DNA of 64,000 bases from the NCBI GenBank assembly GCA_030737835.1, contig JAUJYN010000025.1, positions 2,393,347 to 2,457,346 on the forward strand, written 5' to 3'. The translations under genes were made by a program, and so were the position numbers. Below the pieces are notes generated by a model. It did not search any database. It was not told where the DNA came from and worked only from the letters and a program-made list of their open reading frames with translations. The stretch comes from Acorus gramineus (lineage: Eukaryota; Streptophyta; Magnoliopsida; Acorales; Acoraceae). Positions 50,733 through 62,211 of the stretch are shown one piece after another (position 1 is the stretch's first letter; each line of letters opens with the position of its first letter).

Positions 50733-53700
50733 TGTTATGCTTGTGTCATTTGGAGTCTTATTTTTCGATTGAAGTCGCTAGAATTTTGGCTTTTAACTAC
50801 CTGCGAGAGTTGGGGTGCTCTGATTAAAAATCTGACTGCATAACTGTTCTGCTAGTACTGGCATTAGCCTACCTGTAAATTTTTGTTGCATTCTGTCGTC
50901 TTTTTAGAAGTTATGCAGTTTCTATTGGTATTCGGATTTAATTTTGTTAATGCCCAAGATGGAGTAGTTTAAATATGATTTTATCATGAGATGTTCAGTT
51001 TTGAGTTAGCTTTCATAAAAAAGTGGAATTAGATCAACTGGATTCATGTAGCAAAAGTTATGGGTATTTTTCCAATTATACCCTGGGGATGAGAAAATCC
51101 TTGCAGCAGCCTTGTTCGATGTTTAGCTCAAATTTTGAAATAGCTGGAGGGTTTATTTGATCTGAGCATAAACATGAAAGTTGTAGATAATCTTCTTGGC
51201 TTTTCAAAGGATTTTGAATTGTGCAATTCGGAGCTATATTGTGGAAGTTATAGCTACTCCAGTGAAGCCTGTCCAGAATTTCTAGTCAGTGACGATTTGG
51301 TCCTTTGAACCCCACTTTTGGCTATTTAATGCCCCCCAAATGTCCCTCACTCCCTCTTCTCTCTCGTTGGAGCTCCCTCTCTCACCATTTCAGCAGCAAC
51401 AAAAAAGGTGTTAAAGAAAAAAAAAAGGTGAAAAGGAAGTTAAGGTAAGAGTGATTGTCTTTGTAGGCTTTGATTGTTGGTCTCTCTCTCTCCCTCTTTC
51501 AAGCTTCCCCTCTCACTCTTCCTCTCTATGGGTTCAGCCATCCTGGAAGATTGATATTTAGAGATGGAAGTGATGGGAGAAGGTGTAGGTGTGTGTATGC
51601 TTGTGAGCCTCACATCCTCTTCTCCTCTCTATAGGTGATCTCTCTGTCCCTTTTCTGTTGTGGTTATTGTTGTTGGATTTTATGGAGTTGGGTGCTATTT
51701 TTGGTTGTCTGTTGATGCATGTATGATGTGGGTATGTGTGGGTGCTGTTGGGGGAGTATTATTATGTGTAATTGCTGCACATGAGGTGTTTGTGTTTATG
51801 CATGGATGGTGGTGGCTATGTGTTGTAAGTAAGGCAGATTTCTGTCTCCTTAAGATCCTTGTGGAACAAGTATTTAGAGGCATATTCTAAGGATTATGAC
51901 TTCATATGATATGATCATCTATATGTCTAGATGCTATATATGAAATATGGTGTCAATATGTTGTATGTTATGACCTGTTTTGCATGGACTGTCCAGATTC
52001 GTGTAGGAATTGACCAGTGTCTGAAAATATTTTATTTCGGGCATTTAGAGATTAAATCAGATTATGATGTCTTCATGATCCCAACATATTAGTGAACGTG
52101 TATGATTTATTTCATAATTTTTGGATGTGTATTTGGTGCTGTGGAGATCAAATTGTAAGGCTGGTTGCAGCAGATTTACCAGTTTTGCTTGATTGTGTGT
52201 CAAGGAGTTGTTATGCATGTTGTGGAAACTATCAGGAGTTAGGTAGTCTTTGTTTGAGGTACTCACCCCTTTTGATGCCCTTGCCTTGCAGATCTCGTTG
52301 GTTGGATGCGCGACGACCCAGGTATCGGTGAGTTGTTCGATCCAACCCTTCGGGAAGTGTTGGATGCACGTAGTCGTGCGTCGCGCATCCGTTGGGCACC
52401 CTGACTATACTACTTATTTAGATAAGTAGTGTGGTCATGTCTGACCCATAATATGCTAGCTATTTGCATGCTAGGTTATTATAGCTCGTATATTGCGTAG
52501 AACCCTCTTATTCTACCTTATACTGGCCTATGTATAGTATTTATGTGTGAATGATCATGGTTGCATGTATCTTGTGTGTTTATATGGGTGTATAGAATAT
52601 GGCATGACTTAGGTAATCCCTTCTAGTAATACTACCCTATTATTAGTAATATCCAGCATGATTAAGCCTGGGTTAATAAACAGGCACATGCCTAATATTC
52701 CCTTGCAATAAGACTTGAGGGCGTGGTGTAGTTGTTGCGCCCATGCTAATGGGGCAAAGCTATGACCAACTTCTAGAGATGATGAGCTCTCTCTCGCCCT
52801 CTCTCTTTGTGCGAACTGAGTAAGTAGATGTGGTTCCTACTTGACTCAGGTTCGTTTGGGAATATTGGCATGCACCTGTTAATGCGCGAGATCGCGCTTG
52901 ACCCTTCCCTTTTAAGTTGGTGATATCCAACGCATGTTAGGGTATACTTGTATGCTTGTATGACTAATGGCCTTGTATGCATGTTTAATTAGGCCATACC
53001 ATGTATGCATGATATGTTGTTTATGCTTTTATCCATGTTAGGGAGTACCCCCATGATTAATTATTATGTTATCGTGCATGTGGTTTATGTACATAACTAC
53101 GGTAGAATTCTCCTATTATGTTATGCGCATGTTAGACTAATTGTGCCTACCCGTGCTAGGCGTGGGTATGACCCTTAGTCAGGTTGTACCTTATTAGTTA
53201 GAGCGCAAGCGATGTAATCGCCCTTGCATCCGTGTGATGCACTCATATGGAATTCAGGAGAATTCATTATTGTATCGGTTTTGTTAAACCGGTGGCCATG
53301 GCATTAAGTTAGGCCTACCTGTGCCAGGCGCGTGTATGAACCGCCTGTTGGGTTATATGCCTTTGGCTTATTTCTGCGCGAGAGCAGAGGTAACTCCTCG
53401 CGTCCGAGCGACGCATCTGTGTGGGAGTTCAAGAGTATTCGATATCATCGGTATGTGATTATCGAGAGTAGTTGACTTTTCCATTGGGTTCGCTTTGAAC
53501 ATGGAGTATTTCCTCCCAATATCGTCCGTGTTGAAGCGGCCCGGGTTGTAGCTGTCCTGATAGAGGGCCCCCACCTGTAGGTACTATCGATGCATGCGGC
53601 AAGATGTACTGATCATGGGAGTATACCAGGTAGAGGCTACCTGGGAGAGGGCTAATGAATGATATTGCGAGCGTGGAATCGTTCTCCTCTTCGTCGGATC

Positions 53701-54679
53701 CATGTCGATGCTACCCGGCGTTGTAGCTGTCCTGACAGAGGGCCCCCACCTGTAGGTACTATCGATGCATGCGGCAAGATGTATTGATCATGGGAGTATA
53801 CCAGGTAGAGGCTACCCGGGAGAGGGTTACCGGATGACGAAGGGTGTAGAGCAAACGGATTTATCCCAAAAGTCTCTAGGGTCACCCCTCTGGGGGCTAG
53901 GGTGAGGATGAGTTGAAGTCACGTCATCACGTGACTCTTATACCCGTCGAGTATACTCTGGGTATGTTACGCTTAACGCTTGAGGTATCGTAGTGTATCT
54001 CTACCTCATAGAGAAGGACTTGTTGTACTATGTTATGTTTAACGCTTGAGGTATCGTAGTGTATCTCTACCTCGTAGTTGTTAGACTCGTTGTATCTTGT
54101 TATCCAATAAACACCATGTGTTATGGTTAACAGTTGTTCCTCCCCGAGTGTCCCAAGAGCCTCCCTCCGGGAGTGAGGGCGAGGGTGAGGTTGGTCACGC
54201 CGTCGCGTGACCTTGTTATCCTTTGGGTTTCTACCCATGTTGTTCCTCGAAAGGAATTTGCCTTAGTATTGAATTGTTGTAATGGAGTTTGGTTTCCAAC
54301 CACTCACTGAGCTTGTAGCTCACCCCTCGCGTACTGTTTCTTTTACAAGGGCGGTGTTGGGCGTGGAGCTGGAGCTTCCCTGTGGCGCGGTCTTATGTGC
54401 GTGGAGCGTTCCGTCCGGCAGTTGGCGAGTGCGAGGCTGTCAGCAGTCCTAGAGTCATGTATTTGTTAATCGTGCGTGTTGCACATGATGTATTTTATTT
54501 GGATTAGACTTGGCTCTCACAGGACAGTGATTGTGTATTCGAGTCTGTAATAATGTTTTGGTTTACAGACTTATTGATATTTTTATGCTTCCGCTTTTCA
54601 GTTAGCTATCACTTATCTTTGTTTTGCCACCTTGTATGTCATTGTTGGAGTCTTTGTTGACTTCAGATATTGATAGCTG

Positions 54680-54710
<31 letters not shown>

Positions 54711-54747
54711 TGCCACATCTCGGGGACGGCCGCCTTGGGGCGTGACA
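50733..54747 (+). mobile_element. Solo LTR, family S (4015 bp)
   Basis: Starts TGTTATGCTTGTGTCAT and ends TTGGGGCGTGACA; flanked by CTCTC on both sides (50728-50732 and 54748-54752). No internal domain. The start (block with CGCTAGAATTTTGGCTTTTA and AAAATCTGACTGCATA) and the end match the solo LTR at 26147-29455, and the last ~360 bp match 1-352. The middle holds tandem duplications (separate entry). The few ORFs inside have no recognisable domain. Confidence 0.9.
53140..54090. repeat. Duplicated segments inside the 4-kb solo LTR
   Basis: Three sets: a pair around 53150 and 53310 sharing GCCTACCYGTGCYAGGCG; a ~170-bp pair at about 53540 and 53710 with TAGCTGTCCTGA and GAGGGCCCCCACCTGTAGG, nearly identical; and a ~70-bp pair at about 53970 and 54035 with AACGCTTGAGGTATCGTAG. 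They account for much of the extra length over the 3.3-kb copy. Confidence 0.75.
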
Positions 54748-55051
54748 CTCTCTTCCCAAAATTATCTCTCAAACCCATAATGATTGAATGTTTTATATTC
54801 ATTTTATATAACATTTGAAGTTTAAAATAAAATAATATATAAGATTCAAACAATCTAAATTTTTTCTGTGTGAACATGTATGGGGCCCCACTTCAAAAGT
54901 TCACCTAGGGCCCGACCAAAAAATCAATTTTCACGGCCGATCCTGGTTCATCATCTACGTCGCTGATTGATGGTTCTAAACAGGATCAATCATTGATTGA
55001 ATTTAAAAATGTAGAAAAGAGAAATAAAGGAATCTCGGATATCTAGAATAG

Positions 55052-55711
55052 TAGGGGTGCAACTCAGTCGGGTTGGGTCGGGTTCGGCTTTAACCTGCAT
55101 TGCATAGAGCCCAACCCGAACCCGACCTAAACCTACGGGGTTCGGGTCGAATTTGGGCTTGGGTTGGGCTCGGGTCGAGCTCGGGTTTAATACTTAAAGG
55201 ATCATAAAAATTATTTAATAAATAACACAATAAATTCTAATTAATTAAATGTCTATTCACCAAAAAAAAACTTACAAATCAAATAGTTTATGAATACATA
55301 TTCTAAATTTTAATTAAGTTAAACATAGCTTCATCGCTTTTCAACAAAAATATAAAAAAAACATTCACCACTTGCTAAAAAAACCCCTCACCTTCAATGT
55401 TCAAATTAGTTTTTACTACGTACATACACAATAAGTCTACAAAAAAAAAAAAATCAAACAATATGTAATTTGGGTCTTAGGGTTTAGTGAAATTGTAGGT
55501 ATGTTGTGGCAGCATAACATTTATGTTAATATGCATTGGGGTCTATTCGAGTTGAGCCTGCCTAACCTGACCCCCAACCCGAACCCGACCCGAATTGGAT
55601 TCGGGTTAGTTCGGGTTTGGGTCGGGTTGAATCCGGCAGAGAAACACCTCAACCCAAACCCGCCTATGAACCGGGTTGGGTAGGGTTAAACCAGCCCAAG
55701 TTGCACCCCTA
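55052..55711. mobile_element. hAT-like element built on CGGGTTGGG repeats
   Basis: 660 bp. TAGGGGTGCAACT at the left is matched by its perfect inverted copy AGTTGCACCCCTA at the right; TAGAATAG flanks both sides (55044-55051, 55712-55719), an exact 8-bp target duplication. Both subterminal regions repeat GGGTTCGGGTCGGGTT-type motifs in opposite orientation around an AT-rich core. No ORF with a domain. Confidence 0.9.
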
Positions 55712-55719
55712 TAGAATAG

Positions 55720-57541
55720 ACGACGATCACTTGATCACTGTTGTCTTCTTCGGATTCTGAGGAGTAGACGACGAGGGGATGGTCAAATGGTGGGGTTAAA
55801 AGTATAAAAAAAAAATCACATAATACTTAAGACCTAGTTTGACATTGGGATAAGGAGTTGAAATAAAGAAAAAAAATTAGGTTAAATGACATGTTATCCC
55901 ATATGGCATAAGAAAAAAAATGATAAAGCATGGACAATTGTTCATATGTTATCTCATAGGATAAATGCCATGTTATCCCATGTGGCGTAAGGAAAAAGTA
56001 TTTTATTCTAGGTAAAAATAGAATAAATTTTATCCACATTTTTTTACTTTATTTTGTAAAACATTGATAACATTTATGACTGTCCTTAAAAAAAAAAAAC
56101 TTTATAAACTAAAACCATTAATATTAATGCCCCTTTAATACTTAATAGAAATGATAAACTTTGTATTTTTTTTAAAAAAATTATTCAATATTTTACATTA
56201 TGTAATCTAAATAAAAAATTAAAGATAGAATCATAAAAACTAAAGATAACAAAACGTATTACTAAATATAAATAAAAATAATAATTTTTTAATTATATAA
56301 TAAATTAAATTAATTTATCTTCAATATTTATTCATATAAACCAAACTTTGATAAGTAGGGATAGACGTGCCCACGGTCTGTTTGGGCATGAATGTTTTTA
56401 AACACATTGCACGCATACAGAGATGGGAAAAACACACAAAATACTTAAATATTAATAAATTAATTGTGCAATAAATCCCATTGATATGCGTGTTCGTTGA
56501 AATGACAACCCCCAAGTCTACGTCCCATTATCTGATCCATCCAACTAGGATCCAACGGCTGCGATGGCACTCTATAATTAAAAAAACACAGTTAATATCC
56601 AATGTGGCCGACAAACTATGGAAACCCAATACAAAAATCTGATTCATTTGGTCAACCAAAAACAGAAGCGAATAATACTCGTACAGATTTTGTCAACTCT
56701 ATGAAAAGCAAGATTACAAGAAAAGAAAGGGGAGAGGAGCATTCAATCAAAAACGTCACCCCCAAAAGGAGAGGCTTTTTTCAAGGCGCGTTTAAACCAT
56801 ACGCCTTTCATTCGGGGATTGGCCGATCTCCCATCTCACCCACCACATATTCGTCATATATACCCCAAAAACAATGGCTGATTCAAATAAATTTAGAAAA
56901 AAACCCAACTTTCCTATGTTGGGTTGGATGCAATTTTTAGCATTAATGCTTTGATTTTGTACTGCAAATTCAAACTGTACTGCGTGAATTGGAGAGTACA
57001 ACAGCAAAACTAATAAAAAGGATTGGGGGGAGAGGGTCTTGTTTTGATCGTGGGAAAAGTGAGCACTTGTTGCTGAATCAACACGTATGTTGATTATTAA
57101 TATATTATTGCTTGCATGTGTCAGCCACATCTCAAGCTGGTGGAGGTCGTTTATTTCAATGAGTAGGAGGTGAACCCATACGAAAGTCTTGTCTTGATTT
57201 TCTACTTTCAAAGAAGTCGATTAGGACTGCTCGGCTGAGGTAATCCAATTAAATTTGTTGTCACTCTTCTTTTTTTCTTTTTTTTTTGTTCTTTAAAATG
57301 ATTGTTCTTCAAAGGAAATCCGTTTGAAGCATTTGAGGCCTTTTCGACTGTTCACCATTAAAAAAAAAGAAGAAGCAAAATGGGTGTTTGTTTAGATGTC
57401 TCCATTTGATTTGACAAACAAATGAGACCCTTTTAGAGAAACACGAGCCTCATAAGATCCATTGTAATTTTCAATGGCGAGTTTTTGGAACCAATCAAAG
57501 CTTGACTTTTTTCAGATTAACAATCCAAGATCATAAAAAAC
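55720..57541. other. Intergenic stretch upstream of the YSL gene
   Basis: AT-rich. At about 55885 and 55967 a related segment with CATGTTATCCCATRTGGC occurs twice. From about 56500 the sequence is less AT-rich and holds several short ORFs without domains. The last 300 bp should contain the YSL promoter; I see no TATA box or known iron-response element that I could defend. Confidence 0.5.
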
Positions 57542-60382
57542 ATGGATGAATTGCAAGACAAGGAAGAGATCACAGAGCGAGTAGACCCAGAAGAGCAAAC
57601 ACATGAGGAGTTCAAGAGGATCCCTCCCTGGTCAAAACAGCTAACAGTGAGAGGACTCTTCGCGAGCCTCCTCATCGGGATCTTGTACAGCGTGATCGTC
57701 ATGAAATTGAACCTCACAACGGGGTTAGTTCCTTCCCTCAACGTCTCCGCCGCCCTCCTCGCTTTCGTCTTCCTCCGATCGTGGACCAAGCTTCTCGGCA
57801 AAGCCGGGATAGTCACCACCCCCTTCACAAGGCAAGAGAACACAGTCGTCCAGACTTGCGCAGTCGCCTGTTATAGCATCTCTGTTGGAGGTGATTGGGC
57901 TTTAGTGATACAACGTGTTCGGTTTTTGGAAAGTCTGTGTGTGTTGAGTGAGTCTGCTTTGATTTGTTTTGTTGGGTGTAGGTGGATTTGGTTCATATCT
58001 GTTGGGGCTGAACAAGAGGACTTATGAACAGGCGGGGATCGATACAGAGGGGAACACGCCTGGTAGCTATAAAGAGCCCGGGATCGGATGGATGACTGCC
58101 TTCCTCTTCATCGTCAGCTTCGTTGGGCTTTTGGCCTTGGTCCCTCTTAGAAAGGTATTGATCATGCTATTCTTTCTCATCACTCTCTGTGTTGGATCTC
58201 ATTCGTCAGACTCGAGTGAGGAATTGACATCTCATATATTTAGCATGTGAGGTTTGTTGTACTTTTGACCACATGACCGATGAGTTCTAGCACTGACATG
58301 TCCTGAGAAAGCTTGCTTCTTTTTGTTTACCGAATATAATGGTGGATTTATTGTGTTTTAATATATTGATCTTTGAATTCCTAGAGTTTTTTTTGAAAGA
58401 GTTACATCAACAAAACTTGTTTTACCTCCCTTTGAGCATTTATAATCCTCTGATGTTTTGGTGGATTGGTTTCAGAATTTATGGTGCTTCATTGCAACTA
58501 ATTTGTAGCCTCAATTGTTGACCTTGGATGCTCCCCCTTGTCAGTTATAATGGTTTATTTGAGAATCACTGCTGCTATAGATCACCAATATATATTTTTG
58601 TTTCTGTCACTTGCTTTGTATGAAAAGGTAAATGCAATTTATATTTATGAATCTATGTAAATATGCAGATCATGATCATTGATTACAAGTTGAGCTATCC
58701 AAGTGGTACTGCTACTGCTGTTCTGATCAATGGATTTCACACTCCTCAAGGAGATAACATGGCGAAGTATTCTATTATACTCTTCTTTATAATGGAAACA
58801 GAGCAAAAATCAATGTTTAAGCCAAACTGACTCACTTACTTCACAGGAAACAAGTCCATGGCTTCGCAAAGTTCTTCTCCATGAGTTTCCTCTGGGGATT
58901 CTTCCAATGGTTCTATTCCGGTGGAGACAACTGCGGCTTCTCGCAGTTCCCCACTTTTGGCATACAAGCTTGGAGGCAAACGTATCGCTGAATGCACAAA
59001 CCGTTCGAGTTTATTTTCTTCATATGAAGTCTCTGATTTTTTATTTAGTTTCTTTCGCATTTGCAGATTCTTCTTTGATTTCAGTATGACATATGTCGGG
59101 GCGGGGATGATATGCTCGTACCTTGTGAACCTGTCTCTCATGCTTGGCGCTGTGCTCTCTTGGGGAGTAATGTGGCCTCTGATAAGCGACTTAAAAGGAC
59201 ATTGGTATCCGGAGGACCTGAAACCGAGCAGCATGAGAAGCTTACAAGGCTACAAGGTGTTCATTTCGATCGCTCTGATCCTCGGAGACGGCTCTACAAC
59301 TTCATCAAGATCCTGTCCTACACTGCTTATAGCATGCACACTCGAATGAGACATCGAAAAAACATCAAAACAGGTAAAATTTGACCTGCAGAACTGAATG
59401 CAACAATGAGATTTCAAGTGTCCTCACCCCTGATGATGCATTGTTTCAATTAGCAGCTGTAGAGCAACAAAACCGGTCCCTTGATGACCTCCAACGGAAC
59501 GAGATATTCTTGAAGGACAACATCCCGATTTGGCTTGCCTATTCAGGCTACGCCCTTCTCCATCGTCTCCATCATCGCCATCCCTTATATGTTTCCCGAG
59601 GTGCGATGGTACTATGTAGTCATTGCGTACTTCCTTGCGCCTGCGCTAGGCTTCTGCAATGCTTATGGAGCCGGCCTTACTGACATGAACATGGCCTACA
59701 ACTATGGCAAGGTCTCCCTCTTCATCTTAGCCGCCTGGGCCGGGAAGGACTCCGGAGGGATCATCGCAGGTCTAGTCGGGTGCGGGCTTATCAAGTCCGT
59801 CGTCTCCATCTCGGCCGATCTAATGCAGGACTTCAAGTCTGGACACCTCACCCTGACCTCCTCGCGGTCCATGCTCTTGAGCCAGGCAGCAGGGACCGCG
59901 ATGGGCTGTGTGGTCGCGCCTGTGACATTCTTTCTCTTCTACAAGGCCTTTGATGTCGGTAACCCGACGGGGAATTCAAGGCCCCGTACGCCTTGATATA
60001 CCGAAACATGGCGATACTTGGAGTCGAAGGCTTCTCTGCGCTCCCACGCCATTGTTTGCAGCTGTGTTACGGGTTCTTCGGATTTGCGGTGGGGGCGAAT
60101 CTGATGAGGGACCTCTCGCCGCCAAAGTATGGGAGGTGGGTTCCTCTCCCAATGGCGATGGCGGTGCCGTTCCTTGTCGGGGCGAACTTTGCGATCGACA
60201 TGTGTGTGGGTAGCTTGGTTGTGTTTGTATGGCACAGGCTTGAGAGCAAGAAAGCGACGCTCATGGTTCCGGCGGTGGCATCCGGTTTGATATGTGGGGA
60301 TGGGTTGTGGATCCTCCCTTCATCGATACTCGCACTGGCGAAGGTTAATCCCCCTATGTGCATGAAATTCTTGTCCTCGTGA
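57542..60382 (+). pseudogene. YSL: Yellow stripe-like metal-nicotianamine transporter, six exons, three frame breaks
   Basis: OPT-family YSL protein, a plasma-membrane carrier for Fe(II)/Cu/Zn-nicotianamine complexes. Exons: 57542-57890, 57982-58154, 58669-58766, 58847-58981, 59067-59373 and 59454-60382; all introns are GT-AG and phases agree, giving about 665 codons, normal for YSL. Hallmarks: an acidic N-terminus, [115 protein letters not shown] and [11 protein letters not shown]. The blocks resemble the YSL1/2/3 group. Frame breaks: about 59290 (one base missing in GGCTCTAC), about 59553 (TACGCCCTTC), about 59966 (one base missing in CCGACGGG). There is no nonsense change elsewhere, so these may be assembly errors and the gene could be intact. 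Confidence 0.9.
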
Positions 60383-60923
60383 AGGTGTTGAAGCAACCAA
60401 TTTTGTTCAAGCAGAGATATAGCATAAAGCATTGAAGCCATGGATGTATAAGTGGCTTCACTTGAATGTTTGATGAGATGGACCGCAGGCTGAGGTGATG
60501 AGCCCTGATGAATGTGGCTCAATTCAGCTGCTGTTTCAATCTGATGAGATCTCCACTGGCGCCGGCCCAAGATAGGATGTGGGACTAATTATATATACAT
60601 AGATCATAACTAAAATCCGGTATGGATAGCTTTTTTTAGCATGCTTTCTTTGTTCTGTGAGAATGCAGACTTCTCCAGAGACAAAGGTCTCAAGATGAAT
60701 TAACATGTTAGTTTGCTCATGCTTGCGCCATGTATATTACCGTGTGTATGTAATATTCAAGGAGATCTTTTAAATTATTATTCAAAGTATTTCTTGTTGT
60801 CAGAGAATACAGATGATTTGTCATTTGGTTGTAGCTTTGTCAAAGGATTAGCACGTCCCAAGGCACCATTGCAGCGACAAAGACTAATAATCAGCCTGCG
60901 ATAATACCTCCAGCGTGCCCTTT
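60383..60923. other. YSL 3' flank
   Basis: Likely 3' untranslated region followed by short intergenic DNA. No clear AATAAA signal; no other gene seen. Confidence 0.45.
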
Positions 60924-60932
60924 TCCTGGAAA

Positions 60933-62202
60933 GGGAGCCATTATTTCCACCCCAGTAGGTCCTCACCCCACCCCATTAAAAAGTTGAAATTTTACTTTTT
61001 GAAAACAAAGGAACCCACCCCAGACCAGCACTCATCCCGCGCCTCCATTTCCCCCGCGCCTCCCCCCCCCCCCCCCCCCCGCCCCTTCCAAACCATCCTC
61101 CCGCCACCCACCACCACCACCACCACCACCATTCATCGAGCTCTCCTTCCTCGACATCGTCTGAGTTCAAATCCGTCCCTTTCCACACTTCCTCTTCTAT
61201 CGAACCCACGCTCCTTTCTCCTCCATCATCCGCTCACTAAGTCCTCACTCTCCCTCCACGCTTTCCACTTGGACCACCACTTACCTACCAAAAAAACCTC
61301 CAAGAACCATGTAATAGAAGTATTATTAGAAAACTGAAAAACCCAAACTATATACATATGATCTCTAATGAAACCAGACTATGCTTCAATTTCTTTGATC
61401 TTCAAACAAGGTCCCAAAAAAACAGAGCACAAAACTCACAAGAACAGAGGTCGCAAAAAATTAAAAATTTGAAAAATTCAGTGGTATCAAACCATATTGA
61501 AGAGTTTACAAGTATCTAAAACAATATTTAAAAGTAACCACAATTTTAGTACTTGTTCCTAAAAAAACATCCACAACAAACAAACAAAACTAGTAGTATC
61601 AAAAACAGAAAAAAAAAAAAAAAAAACTGGAGTATTGATGTTGTTGTATTAATAGAAATTAAAACAATCAAACATAAGATCCTCTCCGGCACCCTCACCT
61701 TCTCCCCCGACTCGTGCGACCTCATCATCGACTGCCCCGGCGGTGGTGGAGGGGTTGACTTCATCGTGGCTGAGTCGGACGAGGACCACGCGCAGCATAG
61801 GTGGGAGGCTTACGGGCGCCTCAACGCGAGGCGGCTCCCCGAGCAGAGCAGGTGGTGAAGGTGACAGGTTTCAAGGGCGGGTTTTTGGTGGGGGTGTCGT
61901 TGCACCCAGTGGTGGCGGACGGGCACTCATTCTCATGGTTTATGAAGTTCTAGGCGGAGACATACAGGTCCGAGGAGATTGCGGGAGGCGGGAGGAGCTC
62001 CTGCAGGCCGCACTGGATGATGCGAGAGAAGCGGTGGTTGTGGTGGTGGGTCGCGGAGGATGGGTTGCGGAGTGAGAGGAGATGGAGGCGCTGAGGTCAG
62101 TGTGTGCAACAAGGGGTGGGTTCCTCTCCTTTCAAAATATAAAATTTTCAATTTTTAAAGGGGGTGGGGTGAATAACTGCAGGGGTGAAAATAAAGGCCC
62201 CC
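60933..62202. mobile_element. Mutator-type element carrying a gene fragment (Pack-MULE-like)
   Basis: 1270 bp with long terminal inverted repeats of about 90 bp (60933-61023 and 62112-62202), both holding the order GGGRGCC, TTATTTYCACCCC, CACCCCACCCC, poly-A/T stretch, GGAACCCACCCC. Flanks TCCTGGAAA (60924-60932) and TCCTCGAAA (62203-62211) match 8 of 9: the 9-bp duplication of Mutator elements. No transposase. The interior includes a C-run, a CCACCA repeat and a broken BAHD acyltransferase segment. Confidence 0.85.
61676..61955 (+). pseudogene. BAHD acyltransferase fragment inside the Mutator element
   Basis: The first piece encodes LSGTLTFSPDS, then a Gly-rich turn and VDFIVAESDEDH, matching the N-terminal part of BAHD acyltransferases of the malonyl/acyl-anthocyanin type (LAGxLxWxPDS, VAESDADF). 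The second piece (about 61850-61950, another frame) encodes VTGFKGGFLVGVSLHPVVAD then GHSFSWFMKF, the region around the catalytic HxxxDG motif; the catalytic His is replaced by Pro here. The two pieces are separated by far less than in the family, so an internal part is missing. TAG at 61951 ends it. It cannot be an active enzyme. Confidence 0.7.
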
Positions 62203-62211
62203 TCCTCGAAA

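Larger units (their letters stand above)
50074..54945. mobile_element. Old hAT-like element carrying two later insertions
   Basis: The left end CAAGGCCGGCCCTGG (50074) and the right end, reverse-complemented CAGGATCGGCCGTG (54945), form imperfect inverted repeats. Flanks GATCATCT (50066-50073) and GTTCATCA (54946-54953) match at 6 of 8, a plausible worn 8-bp target duplication. Just inside, CCTAAGGCCCC and, on the right, GGGGCCCC..CCTAGGGCCC mirror each other. Without the nested hAT-like element (50133-50531) and the solo S LTR (50733-54747) it is only about 445 bp and has no ORF. Confidence 0.65.

Noticed and set aside
57517-57843. Minus-strand ORF opposite YSL exon 1
   Set aside because: Shadow of the YSL coding sequence.
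59374-59391. An 18-base intron (GTAAAA...TGCAG) in the YSL gene
   Set aside because: Too short to be spliced; the acceptor at 59453 gives an 80-base intron and a continuous, conserved reading in the right phase.
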